From assembly GCF_031455295.1 (NCBI RefSeq), contig NZ_JAVDSL010000003.1, positions 62,001 through 126,000 on the forward strand: DNA of 64,000 bases. Reading direction: 5' to 3'. Below, in pieces: positions 42,735-51,947 of this stretch. The notes beneath the pieces are model-generated. The model made no database searches. It worked only from the letters and a program-made list of their open reading frames with translations, and was not told the origin of the DNA. Both the position numbers and the translations under genes were made by a program. The stretch's first letter is position 1, and each line of letters opens with the position of its first letter. This stretch comes from Leifsonia sp. 1010. GTDB lineage: Bacteria; Actinomycetota; Actinomycetes; Actinomycetales; Microbacteriaceae.

Positions 42735-45700
42735 ATGGGATGGAACAACCCGCCGATCCCGTGGGCCGAGTTCGAGCGGCGGCTCTCCGGACGACGCACC
42801 GGACAGCAGGACGACGAACGCCCGTCGTCGCGCAAGCGGCAGAAATACGTTCCGCAGACGATCCCGGAGACGCCCGAGGACGCGGTCCCGTACGCCGAGC
42901 TCCACGCGCACAGCAACTTCAGCTTCCTCGACGGAGCATCCTCCCCGGAGGAACTGCTCGAGGAGGCCACCCGGCTCAACCTGCACGCGCTCGCCCTCAC
43001 CGACCACGACGGCATGTACGGCGTCGTGCACCTGGCCGAGGCAGCAGAAGCGTACGACCGAGTGAAGACCGTCTTCGGCGCCGAGCTGTCGCTGTCACTC
43101 ACCAAGCCGCAGAACGGCGAACCCGACCCAGAGGGCAGCCACCTGGTGGTGCTCGGCCGCCGGCAGGACGGCTACCACCGGCTCGCCGCCGCGATCACCG
43201 CGGGGCAGCTCGCCGGCGAGGAGAAGGGGCGGCCGGTGTACCGGCTCGACGAGCTCGCCGAGCAGTCGGGCGGCGAGTGGATGGTGCTGACCGGATGCCG
43301 GAAGGGCGACGTCCGGCTGGCCCTCGCCGAGCACGGCGAACGCGCGGCGGAGCGGGAGGTCGCGCGGCTCGCCGACCTGTTCGGGCACGACAACGTGCTC
43401 GTCGAACTGATCGACCAGGGCGGTCCGCGCGACTCGACCGACAACGACATCCTCACCCGCATCGCCGGCCGGCTCGGGCTGCCGACCGTTGCGACCAACA
43501 ACGTCCACTATGCGAGTCCGGCGCAATACCCCCTGGCGACCGCCGTCGCCGCCGTGCGCGCCCGCCGCAGCCTCGACGAGCTCGACGGCTGGCTCCCCGC
43601 CGCAGGGGCGGCCCACCTGCGCAGCGGCGCCGAGATGGCCCGCCGGTTCGCGCGCTACCCCGGCGCGGTCGAACGGACCGTCGAGATCGCCGACGACCTC
43701 TCCTTCCGCCTCCGCAGCGCCCGTCCGCGGCTGCCGAAACAGGACGTCCCGGAGGGCCACACGCCGATGAGCTGGCTGCGCGAGCTCACCTGGCGGGGTG
43801 CCGCCGAACGGTATCCCGACCTCGACAGCAACCCGGCGAAACGCGAGCGCATCGAACGCGAGCTGGATGTGATCGAGGCGAAGGACTTCCCCGGCTACTT
43901 CCTCATCGTCCACGACATCGTCCGGTTCGCCCGCAGCCGGGGCATCCTCTGCCAGGGTCGCGGGTCCGCGGCGAACTCGGCCGTCGTCTACCTGCTCGGG
44001 ATCACCGCCGTCGACTCGATCAAGTACGACCTGCCCTTCGAGCGGTTCCTCTCCAGCATGCGCGAGGAGGAGCCCGACATCGACGTCGACTTCGACTCCG
44101 ATCGCCGCGAGGAGGTCATCCAGTACGTCTACGCCAAGTACGGCAGGCACAACGCGGCGCAGGTCGCCAACGTGATCACCTACCGGCCCAAGAACGCGGT
44201 GCGCGACATGGCGAAAGCGCTCGGCTACTCCACCGGCCAGCAAGACGCATGGAGCAAGCAGATCGACTCGTGGGGCACCGTCCAGACCAGCGACGACCAC
44301 GACATCCCGGACGACGTGGTGGGTCTCGCGCAACAGGTGCTCAAGTTCCCACGGCACCTCGGAATCCACTCGGGCGGGATGGTCCTCACCGACCGGCCCG
44401 TCGGCGAGGTGTGCCCGATCGAGCACGCACGCATGGAGGGCCGCACCGTGCTGCAGTGGGACAAAGACGACTGCGCGTGGATGGGGCTGGTCAAGTTCGA
44501 CCTCCTCGGCCTCGGCATGCTGTCGGCGCTCGACTACTCGATGCGCACCATCGAGGCGTCGCTCGGCGAGAAATGGACCCTCGACAGCATCCCGAAGGAG
44601 GAGCAGGGCGTCTACGACATGCTCTGCCGTGCCGACTCGATCGGCGTCTTCCAGGTGGAGAGCCGCGCCCAGATCGGCACGCTGCCGCGTCTGCAGCCCC
44701 GCAGCTTCTACGACCTCGTGATCGAGATCGCGCTCATCCGCCCCGGCCCCATCCAAGGCGGGGCGGTGCATCCGTACATCCGCCGGAAGCTCGGCAAAGA
44801 GCCCGTCACCTATCTGCACCCCTCGCTCGTGCCGGTGCTGGAGCGCACGATGGGCGTCCCGCTGTTCCAGGAGCAGCTGATGCAGATGGCGGTCGCGGTC
44901 GGCGACTGCACGGCGGAAGACGCCGACCTGCTGCGCCGAGCGATGGGCTCCAAGCGCGGGGTGGAGAAGATCGAGGCGCTCAAAGCGAAGCTGTACGACG
45001 GGATGGCGAACAACGGCATCACCGGAGCCGACGCCGACGCCATCTACGAGAAGATCGAGGCGTTCGCCAACTTCGGCTTCGCGGAGAGCCACGCGATCAG
45101 CTTCGCGCTGCTCGTCTACGTCAGTTCGTGGATGAAGCTGCACTACCCCGGCGCGTTCCTCGCCGGGCTGCTGCGCGCCCAGCCGATGGGCTTCTACTCA
45201 CCGCGCACCCTCACCGCCGACGCACGACGGCACGGCGTGACCGTGCACCGTCCCGACATCCAGCGGTCCGGGGTCTTCCCGCTCCTCGAGCCGCTCGACG
45301 ACTCGGACACGCAGCGCGGGCCGACCGGATCCGATCCGTGCCTGCAGACCGATCAGCCGCCGATCGACCCCTTCGATCCGACGGTCCCGCTCGACTTCGC
45401 CGCGCACCGTCGCGACGCCGGTCACGCGGTACGCCTCGGCCTCGCGGCGGTCACCTCGATCGGCGAGAAGGTCGCGGAGCGCATCGTCGCCGAGCGCGAA
45501 GCGTACGGCCCCTACCGCGACCTCGGCGACCTCGCCCGGCGCACCGGACTCAACACCGGCCAGCTGGAGGCGCTCGCCGCCGCCGGCGCGTTCGACGGCT
45601 TCGACCTGAGCCGGCGGCAGGCGATCTGGGAGGCCGGCAACGCCGCCCAGGAGCGACCGGAGTACCTCGCCGGCACGGCGATCACCGTGCAGCCGCCCCT

Positions 45701-46127
45701 GCTGCCGATGCTCTCCCCCGCCGAACAGCTCGCCAGCGACCTGTGGGCGACCGGTATCTCGACCGACGACCATCCCATCCGCTTCCTGCGCCCGGCGCTC
45801 GCCGCCCGCGGCGTCCGCCCGGCCGACACGCTCGCCGCGGGCGAATCCGGCCGGCGTATCGAGGTGGGCGGCGTGGTGACGCATCGGCAGCGTCCGGCGA
45901 CGGCGGCGGGAGTCACGTTCCTCAACATCGAGGACGAGACCGGGATGGTGAACGTCATCTGCCCGGTCGGGGTCTGGAATCGCTATCGCCGGGTCGCCCG
46001 CCAGGCACCGGCGATGATCGTCCGCGGCATCCTGGAGCGCAGCGAGGAAGGCGTCGTCAATGTGCTCGCCGACCGGCTCGAAGCACTCGATACCGGCATC
46101 CGGACCGTCTCGAGGGACTTCCGATGA
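42735..46127 (+). CDS. dnaE2: error-prone DNA polymerase DnaE2
   Basis: 1130 residues, the expected length. PHP domain starts at residue about 54 (YAELHAHSNFSFLDGASSPE); polymerase core has GSAANSAVVYLLGITAVDSI and the catalytic PDIDVDFDSDRREEVIQYVY near residue 452; AFANFGFAESHAISFALLVY; C-terminal OB-fold (TFLNIEDETGMVNVICPVGV). It replicates damaged DNA with low fidelity during the SOS response. Last gene of the imuA-imuB-dnaE2 unit, convergent with an AMP nucleosidase gene. Confidence 0.97.
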   Translation: MGWNNPPIPWAEFERRLSGRRTGQQDDERPSSRKRQKYVPQTIPETPEDAVPYAELHAHSNFSFLDGASSPEELLEEATRLNLHALALTDHDGMYGVVHLAEAAEAYDRVKTVFGAELSLSLTKPQNGEPDPEGSHLVVLGRRQDGYHRLAAAITAGQLAGEEKGRPVYRLDELAEQSGGEWMVLTGCRKGDVRLALAEHGERAAEREVARLADLFGHDNVLVELIDQGGPRDSTDNDILTRIAGRLGLPTVATNNVHYASPAQYPLATAVAAVRARRSLDELDGWLPAAGAAHLRSGAEMARRFARYPGAVERTVEIADDLSFRLRSARPRLPKQDVPEGHTPMSWLRELTWRGAAERYPDLDSNPAKRERIERELDVIEAKDFPGYFLIVHDIVRFARSRGILCQGRGSAANSAVVYLLGITAVDSIKYDLPFERFLSSMREEEPDIDVDFDSDRREEVIQYVYAKYGRHNAAQVANVITYRPKNAVRDMAKALGYSTGQQDAWSKQIDSWGTVQTSDDHDIPDDVVGLAQQVLKFPRHLGIHSGGMVLTDRPVGEVCPIEHARMEGRTVLQWDKDDCAWMGLVKFDLLGLGMLSALDYSMRTIEASLGEKWTLDSIPKEEQGVYDMLCRADSIGVFQVESRAQIGTLPRLQPRSFYDLVIEIALIRPGPIQGGAVHPYIRRKLGKEPVTYLHPSLVPVLERTMGVPLFQEQLMQMAVAVGDCTAEDADLLRRAMGSKRGVEKIEALKAKLYDGMANNGITGADADAIYEKIEAFANFGFAESHAISFALLVYVSSWMKLHYPGAFLAGLLRAQPMGFYSPRTLTADARRHGVTVHRPDIQRSGVFPLLEPLDDSDTQRGPTGSDPCLQTDQPPIDPFDPTVPLDFAAHRRDAGHAVRLGLAAVTSIGEKVAERIVAEREAYGPYRDLGDLARRTGLNTGQLEALAAAGAFDGFDLSRRQAIWEAGNAAQERPEYLAGTAITVQPPLLPMLSPAEQLASDLWATGISTDDHPIRFLRPALAARGVRPADTLAAGESGRRIEVGGVVTHRQRPATAAGVTFLNIEDETGMVNVICPVGVWNRYRRVARQAPAMIVRGILERSEEGVVNVLADRLEALDTGIRTVSRDFR

Positions 46128-46153
46128 GCCGCCTCAGGCCGCAGCGCGTCCCG

Positions 46154-46987
46154 TCACTCCTCGAACCGCAGGTGCCGCACACTGCGACCGTTGCGGCGCA
46201 CCAGACGGAGCGCCTCCACACCGATCCGGATGTGACGCTCGACGAAATCGCGCGTCACTCCGAGATCGCTCTCCGCCGTCTTCACGCCCTCCGGCGTCAT
46301 CGGCTGATCCGAGATGAGCAGCAGCGCCCCGCTCGGGATGCGGTTGGCGAAACCCGCCGCGAACACCGTCGCCGTCTCCATGTCGACGGCCATGCACCGC
46401 GTCCGCTTCAGGTACTCCTTGAAGGTGTCGTCGTGCTCCCAGACTCGGCGGTTCGTCGTGAAGACGGTGCCCGTCCAGTAGTCCTGCTGGAAGTCGCGGA
46501 TGGTGGACGACACGGCGCGCTGCAACTGGAACGCCGGAAGTGCGGGCACCTCGGGAGGCAGATAGTCGTTCGACGTGCCCTCGCCGCGGATCGCCGCGAT
46601 CGGGAGCACGAGATCGCCGAGCTTGTTCTTGCGCTTCACCCCGCCGCACTTACCCAGAAACAGGGCGGCTTTCGGACACACAGCGGTCAGCAGGTCCATG
46701 ATCGTCGCCGCGTTCGGGCTGCCCATCCCGAAGTCGACCATCGTGATCCCGTCCGCCGTAGCGTTCGGCATCGAGCGATCCAGCCCGCGCACCTCGGCGC
46801 CGTACCAATCGGCGAAGCGCTGCACGTAGTCGCCGAAGTTGGTCAGCAGGATGTACTCGCCGAACTCCTCCAACGGAGTGCCGGTGTAGCGCGGGAGCCA
46901 GTCGCGGACGATGGCCTCCTTGTCCTTCATGCCGCCCTCGCTGGGCATCACATTCACCGCGGCCTCGCGGTCCTGCGCATCCACCAT
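46154..46987 (-). CDS. AMP nucleosidase-like nucleoside phosphorylase (short form)
   Basis: 277 residues of the phosphorylase/nucleosidase fold: TMVDFGMGSPNAATIMDLLT, ALFLGKCGGVKRKNKLGDLV, MAVDMETATVFAAGFANRIP (active-site Met-Glu-Thr) and LLISDQPMTPEGVKTAESDL. It corresponds to the C-terminal catalytic half of enterobacterial AMP nucleosidase (about 480 residues) and lacks its regulatory N-terminal half. The reaction would split AMP into adenine and ribose-5-phosphate. The AAAGGGAGA ribosome-binding site supports the start. Confidence 0.85.
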   Translation of the reverse strand: MVDAQDREAAVNVMPSEGGMKDKEAIVRDWLPRYTGTPLEEFGEYILLTNFGDYVQRFADWYGAEVRGLDRSMPNATADGITMVDFGMGSPNAATIMDLLTAVCPKAALFLGKCGGVKRKNKLGDLVLPIAAIRGEGTSNDYLPPEVPALPAFQLQRAVSSTIRDFQQDYWTGTVFTTNRRVWEHDDTFKEYLKRTRCMAVDMETATVFAAGFANRIPSGALLLISDQPMTPEGVKTAESDLGVTRDFVERHIRIGVEALRLVRRNGRSVRHLRFEE

Positions 46988-47017
46988 CCTGCGTCTCCCT
47001 TTCTCGTCCGCCGCCGG

Positions 47018-47827
47018 TCAGCCGGCGACGGTGGTGCCGAGCAGAGACCCGACGATGAACGTCGCAGCCAGCGCCAACGCGCCGCCCACCACCACTCGTA
47101 CCATGGCACGACCCCGCGAGCTGCCCCCGATCCACGCCGCGACATAGCCGGTGACGGCGAGGGCGACGAGCACCGCGACGAACGTGACCGGGATGCGGAA
47201 CGCAGCGGGAAGCAGGATGGTCAGCATCGGGAGCACGGCGCCGCACGTGAACGCGACGGCCGATGCGAGCGCGGCGTGCCACGGGCTGACGACGTCGTCC
47301 TGGTCGATCCCGAGCTCCGCCGACAGATGCGCGGCGAGGGCGTCATGCGCGGTGAGCTCCACCGCGACCTGTCGGGCCGTGGCCGGCGTCAGCCCCCGCT
47401 GCTCGTACAGACCCGTCAGCTCTTCCAGTTCCTCCTCCGGCATCTCCGCAAGTTCGCGGCGCTCCTTCGCGATCAGCGATCGTTCGCTGTCACGCTGGCT
47501 GCTCACCGAGACGTACTCGCCCAGAGCCATCGAGATCGCCCCACCCACGAGTGCCGCCAGCCCTGCCGTCACGATCGCCGCAACAGAGGCCGTCGCCCCC
47601 GCCACGCCGACCACGACGGCGGCGACCGAGACGATGCCGTCGTTCGCCCCGAGGACGCCGGCGCGCAGCCAGTTCAGGCGCTGCGCCAAGCCACCGCGGT
47701 GCGGTTCGTCCGGGTGCGGTCCGCTCGCCGCCTCGTCGGCCGCCGCGCGGTCCGCGGCCGCGCGGTCCGCCGCCGCGCGATCCGCGGCCCCACTCGCTGT
47801 CAGATCATCCGATCCTGTGTCGCCCAT
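47018..47827 (-). CDS. VIT1/CCC1-family transporter with repetitive N-terminus
   Basis: 269 residues. An N-terminal Ala/Asp/Arg-rich stretch with the repeated unit ADRAA (residues about 15-36) precedes the CCC1/VIT1 domain: AGVLGANDGIVSVAAVVVGV, VGGAISMALGEYVSVSSQRD and helices up to ATFIVGSLLGTTVAG. A cytosolic loop of charged residues (ERRELAEMPEEELEELTGLY) is the metal-binding domain. It lacks the ferritin-like domain of the copy at 33454. TAGGCT (47834-47839) is seven bases before the ATG. Confidence 0.9.
   Translation of the reverse strand: MGDTGSDDLTASGAADRAAADRAAADRAAADEAASGPHPDEPHRGGLAQRLNWLRAGVLGANDGIVSVAAVVVGVAGATASVAAIVTAGLAALVGGAISMALGEYVSVSSQRDSERSLIAKERRELAEMPEEELEELTGLYEQRGLTPATARQVAVELTAHDALAAHLSAELGIDQDDVVSPWHAALASAVAFTCGAVLPMLTILLPAAFRIPVTFVAVLVALAVTGYVAAWIGGSSRGRAMVRVVVGGALALAATFIVGSLLGTTVAG
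47735..47790 (+). repeat. short tandem repeat coding for ADRAA units
   Basis: A 15-base unit built on GCCGCGCGGTCCGCG recurs about three to four times in the coding region for the N-terminus of the VIT1 protein, without frame change. Copies differ by single bases. Confidence 0.7.
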
Positions 47828-47878
47828 GGGCCCAGCCTAAGAACCACGCCGATCGCCCGCCAGCAAGGTTCGGCGACC

Positions 47879-49726
47879 CTAATGACTGCCGAGCCGCTTG
47901 CGCAGGAAGTCGATGCGCGCCTGCAGCTGCGTCACGCTGGCCTGCGCCACCGCCGGGCCCCCGCACACCCGGCGAAGCTCGGCGTGGATGAGGCCGTGCG
48001 GCTCCCCCGAGTTCTTCGAATACAACCCCACCAGGCTGTTCAGCAACTGGCGCTGTTCCTTCAGCGTGCGGTGCAGCGGAGCAGGGGGATGCCCCTCCGC
48101 CGTCGTCGGCCGCGAGGAGTGCCTGCGCGCCTGCCGCTGCTGCCGCTGCAGCAGCAACTCGTGCACCTGCTCCGGCTCCAAGATCCCCGGCAAGCCGATG
48201 AAGTCCAGCTCCTCGTCCGTTCCGGGCACCGCGAAGCTGCCGAACTCCTTCCCGTCGTACAGCACACGGTCGAAGTTCGCCTCCGACCCCAGCGCCTCGA
48301 ACGCGAACTCCTCCGTCAGCGCCTCCGACGCGCGCTCCTCGCGGTTCGCCTCGGCCATCATCGCGTCCTCGGGGTTCCACAGGTCGCCCTCGACGTTCTC
48401 CTCGACGCGGTCGAGCGCGTGATCGCGCTCCAGCTCCATCGCGTTCGCCAGCGCCATCAGCGTTGGCACGTTCGGCAGGAACACCGACGCCGTCTCGCCG
48501 CGGCGACGCGCACGCACGAAACGGCCGATCGCCTGGGCGAAGAAGAGCGGCGTGGATGCGCTGGTCGCGTACACGCCGACGGACAGCCGCGGCACGTCCA
48601 CGCCCTCCGACACCATCCGCACCGCGACCATCCACCGCGAGTCGCCCTGCGAGAACTCCGCGATCCGGTCGCTCGCCTCCTTCTCGTCCGACAGCACGAC
48701 CGTGGCCGGCTCCCCACTGATCTGGTGCAGCAGGTCCGCGTAGGCACGGGCGGCGTAGTGGTCCGTCGCGATCACCAGGCCGCCGGCGTCGGGGATCGAG
48801 TTGCGCACCTCGGTGAGGCGGCGGTCGGCGGCGGCCAGCACAGCGGGAATCCACTCGCCGCGAGGATCGAGGGCCGTCCGCCACGCCTGCGACGTGATGT
48901 CCTTCGTGTTGCCCTCGCCGAGACGTGCCTCCATCTCGTCGCCGGTCTTGGTCCGCCACCGCATGTGGCCGGCGTAGACCATGAAGATCACAGGACGGAC
49001 GACGCCGTCCTCGAGCGCCCGGCCGTAGCCGTAGTTGTAGTCCGTGACCGAGGTGCGGATGCCCTGCCTGTCCGGCAGGTACGTCACGAACGGGATCGGA
49101 GCCGTGTCGGAGCGGAACGGCGTACCGGTCAACGACAGCCGTCGGGTCGCGCGCTCGAAGGCGTCCCGGATGCCGTCGCCCCAGCTGAGCGCGTCGCCGC
49201 CGTGATGCACCTCGTCCAGGATCACCAGCGTCTTGTACGCCTCGGTGATGTCCTTGTGCAGGCTCGGGCGCATGGCCACCTGCGCGTAGGTGACCGCCGC
49301 ACCGCGATAGTGCCGCGCGTAGCGCCCGTCGGAGTTCTTGAAGTCCGGATCGAGGTGCAGACCGACCCGAGCGGCGGCCTCCGCCCACTGGCGCTTGAGG
49401 TGCTCGGTCGGCGCAACGACGGTCACGCGTTCGACGACGCGCCGAGACAGCAGCTCGGTCGCGAGCCTCAGCGCGAACGTCGTCTTACCGGCGCCCGGCG
49501 TCGCCGCTGCGAGGAAGTCGCGGGGTTCGTGGACGAAGTACGCGTCGAGTGCCTCCGCCTGCCACGCACGCAGTTTGCCCGCGGTCCCCCAGGCCGCGCG
49601 CTCCGGGAAGGACGGCGAGAGATGCTCGGCCGCGAAGCTTCCCGCGTGCACGCCGGGACGCTCGAGACCACTGAGTTCGGGGTCACCGGGGGCCTCTTCC
49701 GGCTCGGGTGTTGCTGACGTCTCCAC
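47879..49726 (-). CDS. SF2 DEAD/DEAH-box helicase (XPB/RadD-like)
   Basis: 615 residues. Motifs: LRAWQAEALDAYFVHEPRDF, Walker A FLAAATPGAGKTTFALRLAT, Walker B LVILDEVHHGGDALSWGDGI, SLTGTPFRSD, and FAQAIGRFVRARRRGETASV (motif VI). C-terminal half with ELLLQRQQRQARRHSSRPTT is family-specific. The core resembles XPB/RadD-type helicases used in DNA repair or restriction-like tasks. GTG at 49726 is chosen over an upstream TTG because the TTG lies inside the -10 hexamer TAGATT (49735-49740). Confidence 0.9.
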   Translation of the reverse strand: METSATPEPEEAPGDPELSGLERPGVHAGSFAAEHLSPSFPERAAWGTAGKLRAWQAEALDAYFVHEPRDFLAAATPGAGKTTFALRLATELLSRRVVERVTVVAPTEHLKRQWAEAAARVGLHLDPDFKNSDGRYARHYRGAAVTYAQVAMRPSLHKDITEAYKTLVILDEVHHGGDALSWGDGIRDAFERATRRLSLTGTPFRSDTAPIPFVTYLPDRQGIRTSVTDYNYGYGRALEDGVVRPVIFMVYAGHMRWRTKTGDEMEARLGEGNTKDITSQAWRTALDPRGEWIPAVLAAADRRLTEVRNSIPDAGGLVIATDHYAARAYADLLHQISGEPATVVLSDEKEASDRIAEFSQGDSRWMVAVRMVSEGVDVPRLSVGVYATSASTPLFFAQAIGRFVRARRRGETASVFLPNVPTLMALANAMELERDHALDRVEENVEGDLWNPEDAMMAEANREERASEALTEEFAFEALGSEANFDRVLYDGKEFGSFAVPGTDEELDFIGLPGILEPEQVHELLLQRQQRQARRHSSRPTTAEGHPPAPLHRTLKEQRQLLNSLVGLYSKNSGEPHGLIHAELRRVCGGPAVAQASVTQLQARIDFLRKRLGSH

Positions 49727-49781
49727 TTGGATCAAATCTACCGGAGCCCGCCGACAGCGGAGTCCGATGCAGAATGGAGCA

Positions 49782-50570
49782 ATGGCAGAAGCACGGCATC
49801 CCTGGTCCCGCTACGTCGCACTCGGAGACTCGTTCACCGAAGGTATCGGCGATCCGGAGCCCGGCAGCCCCGGAGGCCACCGCGGCTGGGCCGACCGTGT
49901 CGCCGAAGTCCTCAGCCAGCAGACCGACGACTTCGCGTACGCGAACCTCGCTGTGCGCGGCAAGCTGATCCGCCAGATCCTGGACGAGCAGGTGGATGCG
50001 GCGGTCGCCCTCCGCCCCGACCTCATCACCATCTCGGCGGGTGGCAACGATGTGATCCGCCCCGGCACCGATCCCGACCAGATCGCGCTGCTGTTCGACG
50101 AGGCCGTCTCGCGGCTCAGCGTCGACGGCGCGACGATCGTCGTGTTCACCGGCGTCGATGTCGGCTTCTCGCCGGTCTTCCGCGGCATCCGCGGCAAGGT
50201 CGCGATCTACAACGAGAACGTGCGCGCGATCGCCGCCCGCTACGACTGCATCGTCGCCGACCAGTGGTCGCTGACCGAGATCCAGGACCAGCGGATGTGG
50301 GCTCCCGACCGGCTGCACCTCGCACCCCTCGGCCACCACACCGTCGCGCGGATGGTCCTCGCGGCGCTCAACGTCGAGAACGACCTGCAGCCGCTCCAGC
50401 CCGAGCCGCTCCCTCCGCGCACCTGGCGTCGCGCCCGCGCCGAGGACCTCTCCTGGGCTCGCGAGTACCTCGTGCCGTGGGTGATCCGCCGCATCCGCCA
50501 CCAGTCCTCCGGAGACCACGTCACCCCGAAGCGACCGCAGGCCGGCCCGTTCCTCCTCAGCCGCGACTAG
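49782..50570 (+). CDS. SGNH/GDSL-family hydrolase
   Basis: 262 residues. SGNH blocks: block I YVALGDSFTEGIGDPEPGSP (nucleophile Ser), block II Gly in LAVRGKLIRQ, block III ITISAGGNDVIRPGTDPD, block V RLHLAPLGHHTVARMVLAAL (Asp/His). The family hydrolyses esters of lipids, acyl groups or carbohydrates. No signal peptide or lipobox, so cytosolic. Divergent from the SF2 helicase with a 55-base gap. Ends convergently with the D,D-carboxypeptidase gene across a palindromic repeat. Confidence 0.92.
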   Translation: MAEARHPWSRYVALGDSFTEGIGDPEPGSPGGHRGWADRVAEVLSQQTDDFAYANLAVRGKLIRQILDEQVDAAVALRPDLITISAGGNDVIRPGTDPDQIALLFDEAVSRLSVDGATIVVFTGVDVGFSPVFRGIRGKVAIYNENVRAIAARYDCIVADQWSLTEIQDQRMWAPDRLHLAPLGHHTVARMVLAALNVENDLQPLQPEPLPPRTWRRARAEDLSWAREYLVPWVIRRIRHQSSGDHVTPKRPQAGPFLLSRD

Positions 50571-50606
50571 CGCACCAGCGCACCAGCGCCAGCACCAGCA
50601 CAGCCC

Positions 50607-50659
50607 GTGGGTCGCAACACGCCGTTACGGCCACCCCATAACGGCGAGTCGCGTCCCAC
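50607..50659. repeat. dispersed palindromic repeat, copy 1
   Basis: Arms GTGGGTCGC (50607) / GCGTCCCAC (50651) with an inner arm CGCCGTTA (50620) / TAACGGCG (50639) and an 11-base loop. The first 23-24 bases, from GGGTCGC to ACGGCC, are identical to copy 2 at 54356. It lies between convergent SGNH and carboxypeptidase genes. Confidence 0.9.
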
Positions 50660-50671
50660 AGACGCGCGACC

Positions 50672-51928
50672 CTACGCCCCGAGCCCGCCCGGATGCGCCA
50701 GCCGCCACCCGAATCCCGGGTCGGGCACATCCCGCGCGAGCGCCAGCGGCACCGTCGCGGTCGTCCCGTTGAGCGTGAACGTCCCCTGACCGAGGATGTC
50801 GCCCTTGAACCCGGACGACAGGGGTCGCGTCTGCAGATCCACGGTGATCGGCGTGTCCGACCACACCAGGAACGACTTCGTCTCGGTCGCGATGAGCTTC
50901 GACGAGGCGCCCCACGCCGTCGTGTAGGTGCCGAACACCTGACCCTTCTCGACCGGCGTCACCTGGTGGAACCCGCTTTTCATGCTGGTCATCAGCGCCT
51001 GCACACCGGCCCACAGATCGTCGTGGGTCGGCGCACCCAGCACCACGCCGAGCACCCGCACCTTGGTTGAGCCGACCGGCAGCTCCGCCGAGAACAGCAG
51101 GCAGTTGCCGGCCTCGTCGGTGTTCCCGGTCTTGATCCCGTCCATGCCCTCGAACCCGAGCAGCGTGTTGGTGTTGTCCTGCGAACCGGCGCCGGGGAGG
51201 TTGGCGTTCTTCTGCGACACGATCGACGACAGCGCGGGCGACGCGAGCACGAGCTTCCCGATGCCGATCAGGTCCTTCGTCGTGCTCACGTTCCCCGGGT
51301 CGAGGCCGTCGGGAGTGGTGATCTTCGTGCCGGTGAAGCCGTTCTTCGCCAGCCAGTCGTTGGCGGCCGACACGTAGGCGCTCGTCGACCCGTACGCCCA
51401 GTTCGCCAGCGAGATCGCGTAATTGTTCGCCGACGGCAGGAGCATCGCCTCCAGCGCCTGCTTCTCGGTCATGGACGTGCCCGCGACCACCGGCGCCCAC
51501 GACCCGCCCGCCGCGACGACGTCGTTCCAGATGTCGACATCCCGCTGCGTGAACGAGATGTCCGGCCCCTGGTCGTTGCCGTTCAGCGGCTTCTTCTCGA
51601 GCACGACGAGCGCGGTGATCGTCTTCGTGATGCTCGCGATCGGCACGCTGGCGTCGCTCCCGTGCGATGCCGAGGCCCCCGGATAGTCGGGCGCGACGAT
51701 CGCAGCCGAGCCGTACCCCGGCCAGGCCAGCTGCACGGCCGGCTGCACGAGCTGCTTGCCGTGCGCCGTGACCGCTGCGGTCGCCGGGACAGGCGCGACA
51801 AGAGATCCCACCACGTAGACGAAGGCGACGAGGATGGCGATCAGCGTGCCGAAGACCACGATGCGGCGCCGGCGATATACCTTCCGGGAGACACGGCGCG
51901 GCGGATCGACGAGAACTTGCTGGGGCAC
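50672..51928 (-). CDS. dacA: D-alanyl-D-alanine carboxypeptidase (S11, DacA-type)
   Basis: 418 residues. A basic N-terminus and membrane helix (VVFGTLIAILVAFVYVVGSL) act as signal anchor. Penicillin-binding motifs: SxxK (VPIASITKTITALVVLEKKP), SxN (LLPSANNYAISLANWAYGST) and KTG (GMDGIKTGNTDEAGNCLLFS). It trims the terminal D-Ala of peptidoglycan pentapeptides and thereby controls cross-linking. GTG start lies seven bases after TAAAAT (51935-51940). It belongs to the class A low-molecular-mass PBP family. Confidence 0.93.
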   Translation of the reverse strand: MPQQVLVDPPRRVSRKVYRRRRIVVFGTLIAILVAFVYVVGSLVAPVPATAAVTAHGKQLVQPAVQLAWPGYGSAAIVAPDYPGASASHGSDASVPIASITKTITALVVLEKKPLNGNDQGPDISFTQRDVDIWNDVVAAGGSWAPVVAGTSMTEKQALEAMLLPSANNYAISLANWAYGSTSAYVSAANDWLAKNGFTGTKITTPDGLDPGNVSTTKDLIGIGKLVLASPALSSIVSQKNANLPGAGSQDNTNTLLGFEGMDGIKTGNTDEAGNCLLFSAELPVGSTKVRVLGVVLGAPTHDDLWAGVQALMTSMKSGFHQVTPVEKGQVFGTYTTAWGASSKLIATETKSFLVWSDTPITVDLQTRPLSSGFKGDILGQGTFTLNGTTATVPLALARDVPDPGFGWRLAHPGGLGA

Positions 51929-51947
51929 CCTCGGATTTTAGCGGCGG

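Noticed and set aside
42725-49717. Very long open frame on the plus strand across dnaE2, amn, VIT1 and helicase genes
   Set aside because: It runs out of register with clear families on both strands, has Arg/Pro/Gly-biased composition and no domain; a by-product of high GC.
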